From contig CAYRPN010000012.1 of the NCBI GenBank assembly GCA_964426135.1, positions 9,459-73,458 of the forward strand: a stretch of DNA of 64,000 bases, in the 5' to 3' direction. The notes below the pieces were generated by a model. It did no database searches and was not told the origin of the DNA. It saw only the letters and a program-made list of their open reading frames with translations. Of the stretch, positions 54,660 to 62,893 are shown piece after piece (positions within the stretch are counted from its first letter, which is position 1; every line of letters begins with the position of its first letter). The DNA is from CAYRPN01 sp964426135. GTDB taxonomy: Bacteria > Planctomycetota > Phycisphaerae > Phycisphaerales > Phycisphaeraceae. A program made the position numbers and the translations under genes.

Positions 54660-56047
54660 ACCTCGACCAGCGCTCCCAATCCCGTCGCTCCGTGGAACTC
54701 GCCGCCGCCGCCCTCGCCGCCAGCCGCGCTGCCGATGCCCTGGCGCACGCCCAGGCAGCGCTGGCCATCGATCCCGGCGCCGTCGATGCCCGCATGATCG
54801 AAGCGGAGGCGAACCTCCTGCTGAATGAACCGGCCAAGGCCCTGCGCTGCCTCGACACCATCAGCTATTACGCGCCGGCTTCGCATCAGCGCCCCGACTT
54901 CGCCCTGCTGCGGGCGCGCACGCTCATCGCCGCGGGCAAGGATGTGGCTGCGCATGCCCAACTCTGCGAACTGGTGCGCGAATATCCGCACGACGCCCGG
55001 CCCCGCCGCCTGCTCGCCGGCGTCTGCCTCAAGCTCGAAGACAACGCCAGTGCGATCGGCGAACTGCGGCAAGTGCTCAAGCTCGAACCCAACGACCAGG
55101 CCACGCGCCGACTGCTCGCCGATCTCATCGGGGAAGAGAATCCCGACGAGGCGCTGAAGCTGCTGGAACCGGCGCTTCGCATCGACGCTGATCTCGTGAG
55201 CCGGTGGCGGAAGATGCGCTGGCTCGCTCAGGCCGGCCGCCTCGCCGATGCCGAGGAAACCTGCCGCGACTTGATCGGCGAAGCCGCCCGCAAGCCCCGC
55301 GACGCCGCCTCCGGCGAACCGAGACCGACGGAAACCACCGACGACGCGCTGGTGCTCCTGGAAGCCGGCCGCCTCGCGGAACGGCAAGGCGCCGTCGACG
55401 CGGCTCAGCGCCGACTCACCCGTGCGCTGGCCGGCGATGCGGGCAAGGCTGTGCGGCTCGCCGCGGCCCTGTCGCTGGCGGTGACGCTGCTGCGTGCCGG
55501 TCGATGGTCGCCCGCTGCGTGGTGGGCATGGAAGGTCGTGAGGCTCGATGCCGCTGACGTGGATGCCTGGGCTGTTCTCGCCATCGCGGCTCTGCAACTG
55601 CAGCGAACGCGGCTGATCGATCGTGCGAAGGATCAACTGTCGCGCTGGACCGCCACCGAGCAGCGCCGCGCCTTGTCCCGCGCCTGGCTCAATGCCTCGG
55701 CCGGCGTCGTGATCGATGAGTTCCGTGAGGACGGCGACGCGGGAATCGCAGGCATGGCCCCTTCAAGGGGCCATGCCGAAGGCGACGCCCATTCGCATAG
55801 CTCGCTGGAATCCGCCGCACACATCAATTCGCCCCTGAAGCATCTCCTGCGCCAGGCCGCCGCCACGTTCGAGCATCACGCCGCCACGCGCCATCACTGG
55901 GCGGACACGCATTACCACCTGGCCGTGTGCAGCGGCGCCCTCGGCGATTTCTCGGCCGCCCGACAGGCCGTGCAGGCGGCCCTCGACATCAACCCGCACT
56001 ATCGAGCCGCGACGCAACTGGCCGCCCGACTGCCGAAGGCGGCGTGA
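54656..56047 (+). CDS. TPR protein, third gene of the GT2 operon
   Basis: A 463-aa, Ala-rich TPR protein: ADALAHAQAALAIDPGAVDA, AIGELRQVLKLEPNDQATRR, RQAVQAALDINPHYRAATQL and others. No signal peptide. It starts with an ATGA overlap with the preceding gene, so the three genes are coupled. In polysaccharide systems TPR proteins often scaffold or regulate the synthase; that role is inferred. Near residues 366-374 the segment GMAPSRGHAEG is encoded by a perfect 13-bp palindrome (55751-55777) whose insertion kept the frame. Confidence 0.8.
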   Translation: MNLDQRSQSRRSVELAAAALAASRAADALAHAQAALAIDPGAVDARMIEAEANLLLNEPAKALRCLDTISYYAPASHQRPDFALLRARTLIAAGKDVAAHAQLCELVREYPHDARPRRLLAGVCLKLEDNASAIGELRQVLKLEPNDQATRRLLADLIGEENPDEALKLLEPALRIDADLVSRWRKMRWLAQAGRLADAEETCRDLIGEAARKPRDAASGEPRPTETTDDALVLLEAGRLAERQGAVDAAQRRLTRALAGDAGKAVRLAAALSLAVTLLRAGRWSPAAWWAWKVVRLDAADVDAWAVLAIAALQLQRTRLIDRAKDQLSRWTATEQRRALSRAWLNASAGVVIDEFREDGDAGIAGMAPSRGHAEGDAHSHSSLESAAHINSPLKHLLRQAAATFEHHAATRHHWADTHYHLAVCSGALGDFSAARQAVQAALDINPHYRAATQLAARLPKAA

Positions 56048-56057
56048 ATCCAAAAGC

Positions 56058-56098
56058 CGCTAGCCATTAGCCTTTAGCCTTTAGCCTTTAGCCTGAGG
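56058..56098. repeat. TTAGCCTTTAGCC tandem
   Basis: About four copies of the 7-mer TTTAGCC directly after the TPR operon. Confidence 0.8.
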
Positions 56099-56138
56099 CA
56101 GTTCTTGCCGGGAGCTATGCTTCGGCCCTGTGAAGCTA

Positions 56139-56265
56139 CGGAACGGGACCGAAATAAGCTCCCGATTTAGCCGGCGGGCTTGCCCGCCGAGACGCCCTCG
56201 GCGGGCAAGCCCGCCGGCTAAATGGGGAACCGCCAATTCGCCAGGCTATTTCGGCCCCGCTCCTA
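56139..56265. repeat. MITE-like element F, copy 3
   Basis: Ends CGGAACGGGACCGAAATAA and CTATTTCGGCCCCGCTCCTA, with TA on both flanks, surround the GCCGGCGGGCTTGCCCGCC palindrome. It lies between convergent genes. Confidence 0.88.
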
Positions 56266-56291
56266 ACGGCTCACGCATCACGGCTCCTTCC

Positions 56292-57623
56292 TCAGTTCAC
56301 CTTCTCCGTCCCGAAGCAGTAGAGCTTCGTGTGCACCTTGATGAAAAGCTGTCCACCGGCCACGACGATGCTCGGGCGGTTGTCCTTGATGCCGTCCACC
56401 GCCAGGTTCGTCGTGTGCAGCGTCTCGCCGTTTTCCATGTTAATCACCGACGCTTCGCCGCCGTGGTCAATCACATAAATCTTGCCATCGGCGCCCGTCG
56501 GCGATGCCTCATATTTCTGCCGGCCCGGCAGCTTCGCCACCGACCACACCACCTTGCCCGAAGGCTCCACACACGCCAGCGATTTGCGATCGCTGTTCAC
56601 CACGTAAAACTTTCCGCCGAAGAACAGCGGCGTCGCCACGTCGCTGCTCACCAGCGCGTCGCTGCTCTTCCAGTACAGCCCGTCCGCGTTCTTCGACAGA
56701 TCGCCCTTCTGCCCCAGCTTCACCGCGTACACCGGCGCGCCCTTGGGGGCGCATCCCAATACCACGCCCGCGCCGGCCACCGGTGACGGCACCAGCCGCC
56801 AGTGCCCGATCTTCGTCGGGTTCCACGTGCCCCACCGCCACAGTTCCTCGCCCGTCTTCGGATCGTGACCCGTCAGGCAATCGCCGCCGGCCACCAGCAG
56901 CTCCTCGCGGCCGTCATGCGTGAAAGGAATCATCGTGGTGAACGCCTCGAGCGATTCATCCTTCGCCTCCGCCGGCCGCATCACGCGGAAAATGTTCTTG
57001 CCCGTCGCCGGATCGACCGCCAGCAGGAACGACTCCGTGCCCGGCTTGAACTTCACCGCCCGGTACGGCTTCTTGTTCTGCAGCACGGGCAGATAGACCA
57101 CGCCTTTGTGCAACGTCGGGCTGGAGCTGAAGGTCCACATGAAGGAGAAGTCGCCGTACTCCTCGCAGATGTTGCGATGCCACTGCCGCTTGCCCGCCAG
57201 GTCGTAGCCCGCCAGCACGCCGTTGCCGAAGAAGAAGATCACGTGCTTGCCGTCGGCAGCCGGCGAAGGCCCCGCCAGGTTGGAGCGGTTGTCCCCCGCC
57301 GGCGCATCGCCCAGTTCATCGCGCCATAGTTCCTTGCCCGTCTTGCGGTCGAAGCACAGCGCCAGCGCCTTGTTCTTGTCGCTGATCACGCTGGTGAACA
57401 CGCGGTCGCCGACGACGATCGGCGTGCTGGGCCCAAAACCCGGCAGATCGATCGCCCACGCGACGTTGCTGTCCTTGCCGAACTTCACCGGCAGGTTCTT
57501 CTGCGGCGACGAGCCGTCGTAATTCGGCCCGCGCCAGTGCGGCCAATCCGCCGCCATGGCCGCCGCCGGCGCGAGGTTGAGCATGAGAGCCAGCAGAGCG
57601 AGGGAAAGCAGCCGATGCAGCAT
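56292..57623 (-). CDS. PQQ-like beta-propeller protein, secreted
   Basis: A 443-aa protein with a signal peptide (LSLALLALMLNLAPAAAMA). It then follows a quinoprotein-type propeller: WPHWRGPNYDGSSPQKNLPV, DRKTGKELWRDELGD, DPKTGEELWRWGTWNP, and EPSGKVVWSV each end in the G-x-x-x-W blade pattern. No catalytic dehydrogenase residues were recognised, so it resembles the large planctomycete family of outer PQQ-like proteins with no known enzyme role. CAGGAG is well placed before the ATG at 57623. Confidence 0.88.
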   Translation of the reverse strand: MLHRLLSLALLALMLNLAPAAAMAADWPHWRGPNYDGSSPQKNLPVKFGKDSNVAWAIDLPGFGPSTPIVVGDRVFTSVISDKNKALALCFDRKTGKELWRDELGDAPAGDNRSNLAGPSPAADGKHVIFFFGNGVLAGYDLAGKRQWHRNICEEYGDFSFMWTFSSSPTLHKGVVYLPVLQNKKPYRAVKFKPGTESFLLAVDPATGKNIFRVMRPAEAKDESLEAFTTMIPFTHDGREELLVAGGDCLTGHDPKTGEELWRWGTWNPTKIGHWRLVPSPVAGAGVVLGCAPKGAPVYAVKLGQKGDLSKNADGLYWKSSDALVSSDVATPLFFGGKFYVVNSDRKSLACVEPSGKVVWSVAKLPGRQKYEASPTGADGKIYVIDHGGEASVINMENGETLHTTNLAVDGIKDNRPSIVVAGGQLFIKVHTKLYCFGTEKVN

Positions 57624-57716
57624 GTGAAACTCCTGGAATGACAACGAGACGAATGAAGGACGGTACGTGCAGGTATTGGCCGAGGGTCGGGGCATTGTAA
57701 CGGTTGCAGGTCGCCG

Positions 57717-57765
57717 ACCTCCAACCCCCTCTCCCCCCGGAGAGGGTCGGGGTGAGGGCCGGGGC
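57717..57765. repeat. Partial element-G-type sequence
   Basis: CCCCCTCTCCCCCCGGAGAG followed by GGTCGGGGTGAGGGCC, a fragment of the left half of element G. The remaining sequence from 57624 to 57946 shows no gene. Confidence 0.5.
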
Positions 57766-57946
57766 GAAGTGAGGGCCGGGGCGACACCGAGCCACGACGG
57801 GCGTGAATCCCAGCCGCCTCCGTGCAGGCCGGTCCAAGAAAAAGCCGCGACTCACCCGACCCGCAGCAACCAAGAGTGGCCGGCCACGGCACCCCACCCC
57901 CTCCATTTTGAGCGCAACCTTTTGTTGTTCATTGAGATACGAAACG

Positions 57947-58084
57947 ACTGCCAAAAAGGTAGGACACATTTCGGCCACTCCTCATGGCCACGTATCTCCT
58001 ATCAATCGCAGGCGAATACATGTCAAAGAACAACGCGGCCCGGCATGCGGGCCGTCGGCAATAGCTACCTTACATTGACCGATC
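57947..58084. repeat. Element I, copy 2
   Basis: Ends identical or nearly so to 33301-33438 (TGCCAAAAAGGTAGGACAC; TGTCAAAGAACAACGCGGCC), with a different ~40-bp middle. It contains the GGCCCGGCATGCGGGCC hairpin. Confidence 0.8.
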
Positions 58085-58155
58085 TTCTCAAAGGTTACGT
58101 CCGCGATGTTCGCACCGATCGCGTGTGCCTTCAAGAAAGGGTTCATGCCTCGCGT

Positions 58156-58257
58156 GTAGGGTGGGTTGAGGCTCGGCGAAACCCACCAATGGTGACCGCA
58201 ACATCCAGGGAACTCATTGGCCGAAGTGGTGGGTTTCGCGGACTCAACCCACCCTAC
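58156..58257. repeat. Inverted repeat K (GTAGGGTGGGTTGAG)
   Basis: Arms 58156-58188 and 58228-58257 (GGTGGGTTTCGC... / ...CAACCCACCCTAC). An extra CTCAACCCACCCTAC copy follows directly (to ~58275). Confidence 0.82.
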
Positions 58258-58327
58258 TCGCTCAACCCACCCTACTCGCTGCCGCTTCGCCGGATATACT
58301 GAAACAACCCATCCGTGGAGGCTCCGC

Positions 58328-59845
58328 ATGCGACGCCATTTCCTGCTGCCGCTTTTCGCCTTTCTTGCTGTCGCCTCCATCGTTCCCGCGCGCGGCGATG
58401 ATGCCGCCTCCGCCAAGCAGGTCTTCGATTCCCTCTACGGCCCGAAGCTCAAACAAGTCGCCGGCACCATCGACCGCGCCGATGATCTCACCCTCGCCAA
58501 GGACATGCTCGGCGTTGCGAAGACCAGCACCAGCACGCCCGCCCTGCTCGCGCTGCTCTGCGAATCCGCGCACGACCTGGGCATGAAGCATGCCGACGGC
58601 TATGCGACTGCCGCCGAAGCGATGTCGCTCTTGGCCGACACCGTCGCGGAGAAGCGTGCCGCCGCGCGAGACAAACTCGTGGCGGTGCTGACCAAGCAAT
58701 CGACCGCCGGCAAACCGGACGAGCGCGACGCGGCTGGCGAGAAACTCATCGACACGCTGCTGGTCATGGGCGATGAGAAAATGGAGGCGAAGAAGTGGAG
58801 CGAGGCAGCCAGTGATTACCGCAAGGCGCTGGCGACTGCCAGCACGCGCAAGTCGGCGAAATTGGAAACCGCCAAGGCCAGCCTCGATGCCGCGATGTAC
58901 CGCGACCGCACGGAGAAACAGGTCGCCCGCTTGCAGGAGAAGATTCTCAAGGACGCGACGGATTCAGCGAGCGCCGAGGAACTGGTCAGGCTTTACCTGC
59001 TCGACCTCGATGACGCCGCAGCCGCCAGGCCGTATCTGGATCGGGTGAAGGATGCGAAGCTCAGCGAGCTTGCCAGTCTGGCGGCGAAGGAAGCCACTGC
59101 GCTCTCCGAAAGTGAATCTCTTGAATTGGGCGAATGGTTTGCGGCGAATGCGGAGAAGACGCCGGCGATGGCAAGGCGCGGCGTGCAGAGTCGCGCGGAG
59201 GTTTTGCTGGAGCGCTTCCTAAGCCTGCACAGCGCCAACGACTCATTGAGAATCAAGGCACAAGTGCGGTTGACAGATGTCCAGAAGGCGATGGAGGAGC
59301 ATCGCACGACCAAGGTGGTTGGAGCGAAGCGCGAACCTGGTGCGTCATCGCAAGGAACGGGGAATGGCGGCGAGCGTCGGCTAGCAAGCTTTGTCGCGCC
59401 GGATCGGAGCACGATGCTTCAACCCTTCAGTCATGCCGACGGCACGCTTGAGACCATCACGGTGGACGGACGTAAGGCGATCAGGTCATCAGGCTGGTTC
59501 ATTTACTTCGAACTCAATGACGATTTTGCGACGAACCTTCAGGCAGGCAACAAAGAGCGATTCGCCATTCGCTTGACTGTTTTCGATGCCGTGAAGGGTA
59601 AGGTGCGCATCGACGTTGACTCGCATCAAGAACCCAATAGCGTTTTCTGGCCAACCGCTGATCAAGAACTGAAAGGAACCGGAAAGTGGATTGAACTTCG
59701 CTTTGAAATCACGAACGCAAGGTTCAATAACCGCCAGCAGAATCGCGGCGATTTTCGTGTTGCGACGGTTATTGAGGGCTTCGCGGTCAGCCAGGTGACC
59801 GTCGAACGTTTGTCGGTCGGGACCACAAAGGCGGGCAGCAAATAG
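58328..59845 (+). CDS. Secreted helical protein with beta-rich C-terminal domain
   Basis: A 505-aa protein with a signal peptide (LLPLFAFLAVASIVPARG). Residues ~25-340 are helical and TPR-like (KMEAKKWSEAASDYRKALAT; AAARPYLDRVKDAKLSELAS). The last ~130 residues are beta-rich (WFIYFELNDDF, FAIRLTVFDAVKGKVRIDVD) and encoded by visibly less GC-rich DNA from about 59240 on, so that domain may have a separate history. A similar plan occurs in the protein at 38398. GGAG precedes the ATG and TATACT lies further upstream. Function unknown. Confidence 0.75.
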   Translation: MRRHFLLPLFAFLAVASIVPARGDDAASAKQVFDSLYGPKLKQVAGTIDRADDLTLAKDMLGVAKTSTSTPALLALLCESAHDLGMKHADGYATAAEAMSLLADTVAEKRAAARDKLVAVLTKQSTAGKPDERDAAGEKLIDTLLVMGDEKMEAKKWSEAASDYRKALATASTRKSAKLETAKASLDAAMYRDRTEKQVARLQEKILKDATDSASAEELVRLYLLDLDDAAAARPYLDRVKDAKLSELASLAAKEATALSESESLELGEWFAANAEKTPAMARRGVQSRAEVLLERFLSLHSANDSLRIKAQVRLTDVQKAMEEHRTTKVVGAKREPGASSQGTGNGGERRLASFVAPDRSTMLQPFSHADGTLETITVDGRKAIRSSGWFIYFELNDDFATNLQAGNKERFAIRLTVFDAVKGKVRIDVDSHQEPNSVFWPTADQELKGTGKWIELRFEITNARFNNRQQNRGDFRVATVIEGFAVSQVTVERLSVGTTKAGSK

Positions 59846-59878
59846 CACGAGCGACCCACTCAACGAAGACGCCGAGCA

Positions 59879-60290
59879 TTATCCCGCCTTCCCCATCACC
59901 GCCCGCAAGCTGCGCACGATGAGCGCCGAGCGCGTCAGGCCGTGCCGCTTCGCCAGCGAATCCACATCCTTGAGCAGCCCGCGTTCGATCGTCAGCAGGA
60001 CGCGCTGATCGCCTAGGCCGACGCGGGGCCGGCCCGGCTTTCGCCTGGCGCGGGCGATGATGGCGCGCTCATCCTTCGCCAGCGGCTCCGTCTTGCGAAT
60101 GAATAACTCCTCGCCGAAGTCCTTCGTCGCCTTGCGCGGAAAGACCGCTTCTCGCGGAAAGGAACGGGACCGAAATAGGATCCCGATTTGGCCGGCGGGC
60201 TTGCCCGCCGGCTAAATGGGGGACCGCCAATTCGCCAAGTGATTTCGGCCCCGTTCCTAATTCAGTGGCCACGCTGACACGCGCGTTCAC
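59879..60290 (-). pseudogene. RHH-type regulator/antitoxin gene interrupted by element F
   Basis: The N-terminal codons (GTG at 60290; VNARVSVATE) run into element F at 60259. After the element the frame of the remaining gene continues as FPREAVFPRKATKDFGEELF and ends with a ribbon-helix-helix-like GLGDQRVLLTIERGLLKDV and RHGLTRSALIVRSLRAVMG. Removing the element rejoins the two parts approximately in frame. Read straight through, translation stops at 60069 in a frame unrelated to the RHH. The GTG overlaps the higA stop (GTGA), so it was the third gene of that operon. Confidence 0.78.
60160..60259. mobile_element. MITE-like element F, copy 4, inserted in the RHH gene
   Basis: 100 bp with ends AGGAACGGGACCGAAATA and TGATTTCGGCCCCGTTCCTA and an inner GCCGGCGGGCTTGCCCGCC palindrome. 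It interrupts a coding sequence, which is direct evidence of transposition or insertion. It encodes no transposase. The TA next to the ends in other copies would fit an IS630/Tc1-type source; here the left flank is AA rather than TA. Confidence 0.82.
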
Positions 60291-60631
60291 GCCGCCCCCG
60301 CCTTGCCTCTCTCTGCACCGCCCTTCTTGAACTGGCTGACGGCGATGCGTCCGGTGGGCAGGTGGGCGATGATTTCCAGTTCGCCGCCCAGCGCTTCGAC
60401 GAGGCGGCGCAGCGTGCTGACGCGCATGTCGTCCTCGCCTTCCATCTGCGACACGGCGGCCTGCGACACGTCGAGGCGATCCGCGACCTGCGCCTGCGTC
60501 AGGCCCGCCAGCTCGCGGATTTTCGCCAGCAGCATCTGCTGGAGTTCCTCGCGCACGGCGGCCTCGTTGGCGGCGCGGCGCTGCGGCGACATCTTCGAAC
60601 GCAGTTCGCTGAATGGGCGGTGGCCAGCCAT
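60287..60631 (-). CDS. higA: XRE-family antitoxin, HigA-like
   Basis: A 114-aa HTH protein. The helix-turn-helix is at ~40-75: AGLTQAQVADRLDVSQAAVS followed by QMEGEDDMRVSTLRRLVEAL. It pairs with the upstream toxin gene (toxin-first order, as in higBA) and should bind the palindrome at 60996-61013. The start abuts the toxin stop. Its stop overlaps the GTG of the broken RHH gene. Confidence 0.87.
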   Translation of the reverse strand: MAGHRPFSELRSKMSPQRRAANEAAVREELQQMLLAKIRELAGLTQAQVADRLDVSQAAVSQMEGEDDMRVSTLRRLVEALGGELEIIAHLPTGRIAVSQFKKGGAERGKAGAA

Positions 60632-60987
60632 CAGATCAATCCTTCACGTTTGAGTTCGGCCAGGTGGTCGTCGTACAGCTTGTCCGCCTGCGGGATCGTC
60701 CGCTCGTAGAACAAATTGTCGCCGGCTTTGTCGCCGCCGATGAGCAGGATCGCCTGCCGCCGGGGATCGAATGCGAACAAAACACGGTACGGGCGGTTTC
60801 TTTGGGTCGCTCGCAGTTCCTTCATGTTCGCGTGCCGCGATCCGTTGACCGTGTCCACGTAAGGACGGCCCAGCGCGGGACCATACTCTTCGAGCATGCC
60901 GACGCGGCGGTCGATGGCGTCCTGCGCCGCCTCATCGAGCGTGGACCACCATGCGGCGAACTCGTCGGTGTACTCCACCTGCCACAT
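60631..60987 (-). CDS. higB: RelE/HigB-type toxin (Gp49-like family)
   Basis: A 118-aa protein of the phage Gp49-like HigB family: WQVEYTDEFAAWWSTLDEAA, LGRPYVDTVNGSRHANMKEL, RPYRVLFAFDPRRQAILLIG and DDHLAELKREG. Known members are ribosome-dependent mRNA nucleases. Length is normal and no key segment seems missing, so the toxin is probably intact. Expressed from the promoter/operator at 60994-61021. Confidence 0.88.
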   Translation of the reverse strand: MWQVEYTDEFAAWWSTLDEAAQDAIDRRVGMLEEYGPALGRPYVDTVNGSRHANMKELRATQRNRPYRVLFAFDPRRQAILLIGGDKAGDNLFYERTIPQADKLYDDHLAELKREGLI

Positions 60988-60993
60988 GAAAAC

Positions 60994-61021
60994 ATGATAA
61001 GCCTCGACTTATCGAAGTCAA
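60994..61021 (-). promoter_or_regulatory. higBA promoter with operator palindrome
   Basis: On the minus strand: TTGACT (61021-61016), a 16-nt spacer, TATCAT (60999-60994), 6 nt, then the higB ATG. The spacer and -10 hold an inverted repeat GATAAG-N6-CTTATC (60996-61013), well placed for HigA autorepression. Confidence 0.75.
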
Positions 61022-61052
61022 TGACAACGAATGATTGCATCGACTTCGGATG

Positions 61053-61237
61053 TGCCACATTTTCCGGGGGCTTGGCCCCCTCTCCCCCAGTCCGCTGGGG
61101 GAGAGGGTTAGGGTGAGGGGGACGGTGAACCTTGGACGTCCGATTGTCGCTCGACTTCGCAACCCCCTCACCCCAGCCCTCTCCCCCGCAGAGCCGGGGG
61201 CGAGGGGGCCGATCCGCCGTCCCCGGAAAATTTGGCA
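61053..61237. repeat. Palindromic element G, copy 2
   Basis: 185 bp, nearly the same length and sequence as 23479-23664. Ends TGCCACATTTTCCGGGG and CCCCGGAAAATTTGGCA; inner CCCTCTCCCCCAGTCCGCTG tract and complement. It lies between divergent higBA and the DUF1501 gene; the rest of that gap (61238-61374) shows no gene. Confidence 0.9.
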
Positions 61238-61374
61238 CACCCTCGACTTCACTGCGGCTCGCACTTTGGGCGGCCACCCGTCGAATCACGCAACGCCGAT
61301 CCCATCCGCTATCTTCGCGGCCTGAATCGCCAATACTCGGTGACTCGCTTCGTTTCGGCCGCGCCCCGCACGCC

Positions 61375-62799
61375 ATGACGCATCCCCGTTCGCCAGCCTG
61401 CCCTTCGTTCCACGCGACTTCGCTGTCGCGCCGGCATGTGCTGAAGGTCGGCGGCATGGGGTTGCTCGGCCTGAACATGCCCACTCTGCTGCGCGCCGCC
61501 GATGAGCAGCGCGTGGCGAAGCTCGCGGCGAAAGCGAAGTCGGTGATCTTTCTCTTTCAGTGGGGCGGGCCGAGCCATGTCGACATGTTCGACATGAAGC
61601 CGCAGGCGCCGTCGAACATCCGCGGGCCGTACATGCCGATCAAGTCGAGCGCCGGCGGCATCCAGGTGAGCGAGCAATTGCCGAAGACGAGCCGGATCAT
61701 GGACAAGGTCACGCTGATCCGCAGCATGACGCACACCATGAACAATCACAATTCCGCGGGCTATTACGCATTGACCGGCAGCGCGCCGGCGACGGACGAT
61801 CAGCGGCTGCGCGATTCGATCGACCTGTTTCCCGCGTATGGCTCCGTGGTGGACAAGCTCGCGCCGCTGCCGGGGCATGCGACCGGCGGCGCGGAGTTGC
61901 CGACGTTCGTTTCCTTTCCGCACGTCATCTCCGACGGCTCGCGCACGCCCGGGCAGCACGCCAGCTTCCTCGGCAAATCGCACGATCCGTTCTACGTCGG
62001 CAGCGATCCGAACGCGCCGGACTTCGCACTGCCGCAGCTCAGCCTGCCATCGGGCGTGAATGTCGACAGGCTCGACCGTCGCCGGCAATGGCAGCGGCTG
62101 ATCGACGAGCAGTCGCGCATGCTCGACCGAAGCGCCGAAGCCCGCGGGCTGGACAGCTATTACGAGAAGGCGCTGGCGATGCTCAACTCGGCGAAGGTTC
62201 GCCAGGCGTTCGACATCGCGAAGGAGCCGAAGGAGATGCGCGATGCCTACGGCCGCACGACCTATGGCCAGTCGTGCCTGCTGGCGCGAAGGCTGGTCGA
62301 GGCGGGCGTGAAGTTCGTCACCGTGTATTTCTCCAACAGCATCGGCGGGCAGAGCACCACCGACGGCGGATGGGACACGCATGGCTTCAACAACACGCGC
62401 ATGTTCCCCATCGTCGAGAAGTACCACCTGCCCATCACCGAGCAGACGCTGCCCACGCTGCTGAACGATCTGGAACAGCGCGGGCTGCTCGACACCACGC
62501 TCGTGATCTGGATGGGCGAGTTCGGCCGCACGCCGAAGATCAACGGCAACCAGAGCCGCGACCACTGGCCGCAGTGCTACACGACGCTGCTGGCCGGCGG
62601 CGGAGTGAAGCGCGGGTATGTTTACGGCGAATCGGACAAGCACGCGATGTATCCCGCCGCGAATCCGGTCAAGCCCGACGACCTGGCGGCGACGGTGTAT
62701 CACCTGCTGGGCGTTCCGCACGACACGGAGATTCACGACCGCGAAGGCAGGCCGCTGTCGATCACCCGCGGCCGGCCGGTGATGGATGTGATGGCGTGA
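61375..62799 (+). CDS. DUF1501 family protein, Tat-exported
   Basis: A 474-aa protein. The N-terminus has a Tat-type signal: SRRHVLKVGGMGLLGLNMP. The body is the DUF1501 alkaline-phosphatase/sulfatase-like fold, with IFLFQWGGPSHVDMFDMKPQ, MTHTMNNHNSAGYYALTGSA, GWDTHGFNN and VIWMGEFGRTPKINGNQSRD. This family is greatly expanded in Planctomycetota, usually next to a DUF1549/PSD1 or PPC protein; the function is unknown. The next gene follows 94 bp later on the same strand. Confidence 0.92.
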   Translation: MTHPRSPACPSFHATSLSRRHVLKVGGMGLLGLNMPTLLRAADEQRVAKLAAKAKSVIFLFQWGGPSHVDMFDMKPQAPSNIRGPYMPIKSSAGGIQVSEQLPKTSRIMDKVTLIRSMTHTMNNHNSAGYYALTGSAPATDDQRLRDSIDLFPAYGSVVDKLAPLPGHATGGAELPTFVSFPHVISDGSRTPGQHASFLGKSHDPFYVGSDPNAPDFALPQLSLPSGVNVDRLDRRRQWQRLIDEQSRMLDRSAEARGLDSYYEKALAMLNSAKVRQAFDIAKEPKEMRDAYGRTTYGQSCLLARRLVEAGVKFVTVYFSNSIGGQSTTDGGWDTHGFNNTRMFPIVEKYHLPITEQTLPTLLNDLEQRGLLDTTLVIWMGEFGRTPKINGNQSRDHWPQCYTTLLAGGGVKRGYVYGESDKHAMYPAANPVKPDDLAATVYHLLGVPHDTEIHDREGRPLSITRGRPVMDVMA

Positions 62800-62893
62800 G
62801 ATGGGCGCCGTCGGTTAGCGGAAACGCCGCAGGCGTCTGGTCGAGCGTCCTTTGATTCGCGACTCATGTTGCCGCCCACTGCTCCGCACACCC

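Noticed and set aside
53927..56047. 706-codon frame spanning two TPR genes
   Set aside because: Its first half is out of frame with the 53643 gene; the real third gene starts at the ATGA overlap at 54656.
60069..60290. 73-codon gene reading through element F
   Set aside because: It is the 5' end of the broken RHH gene continuing into the inserted element and then in the wrong frame.
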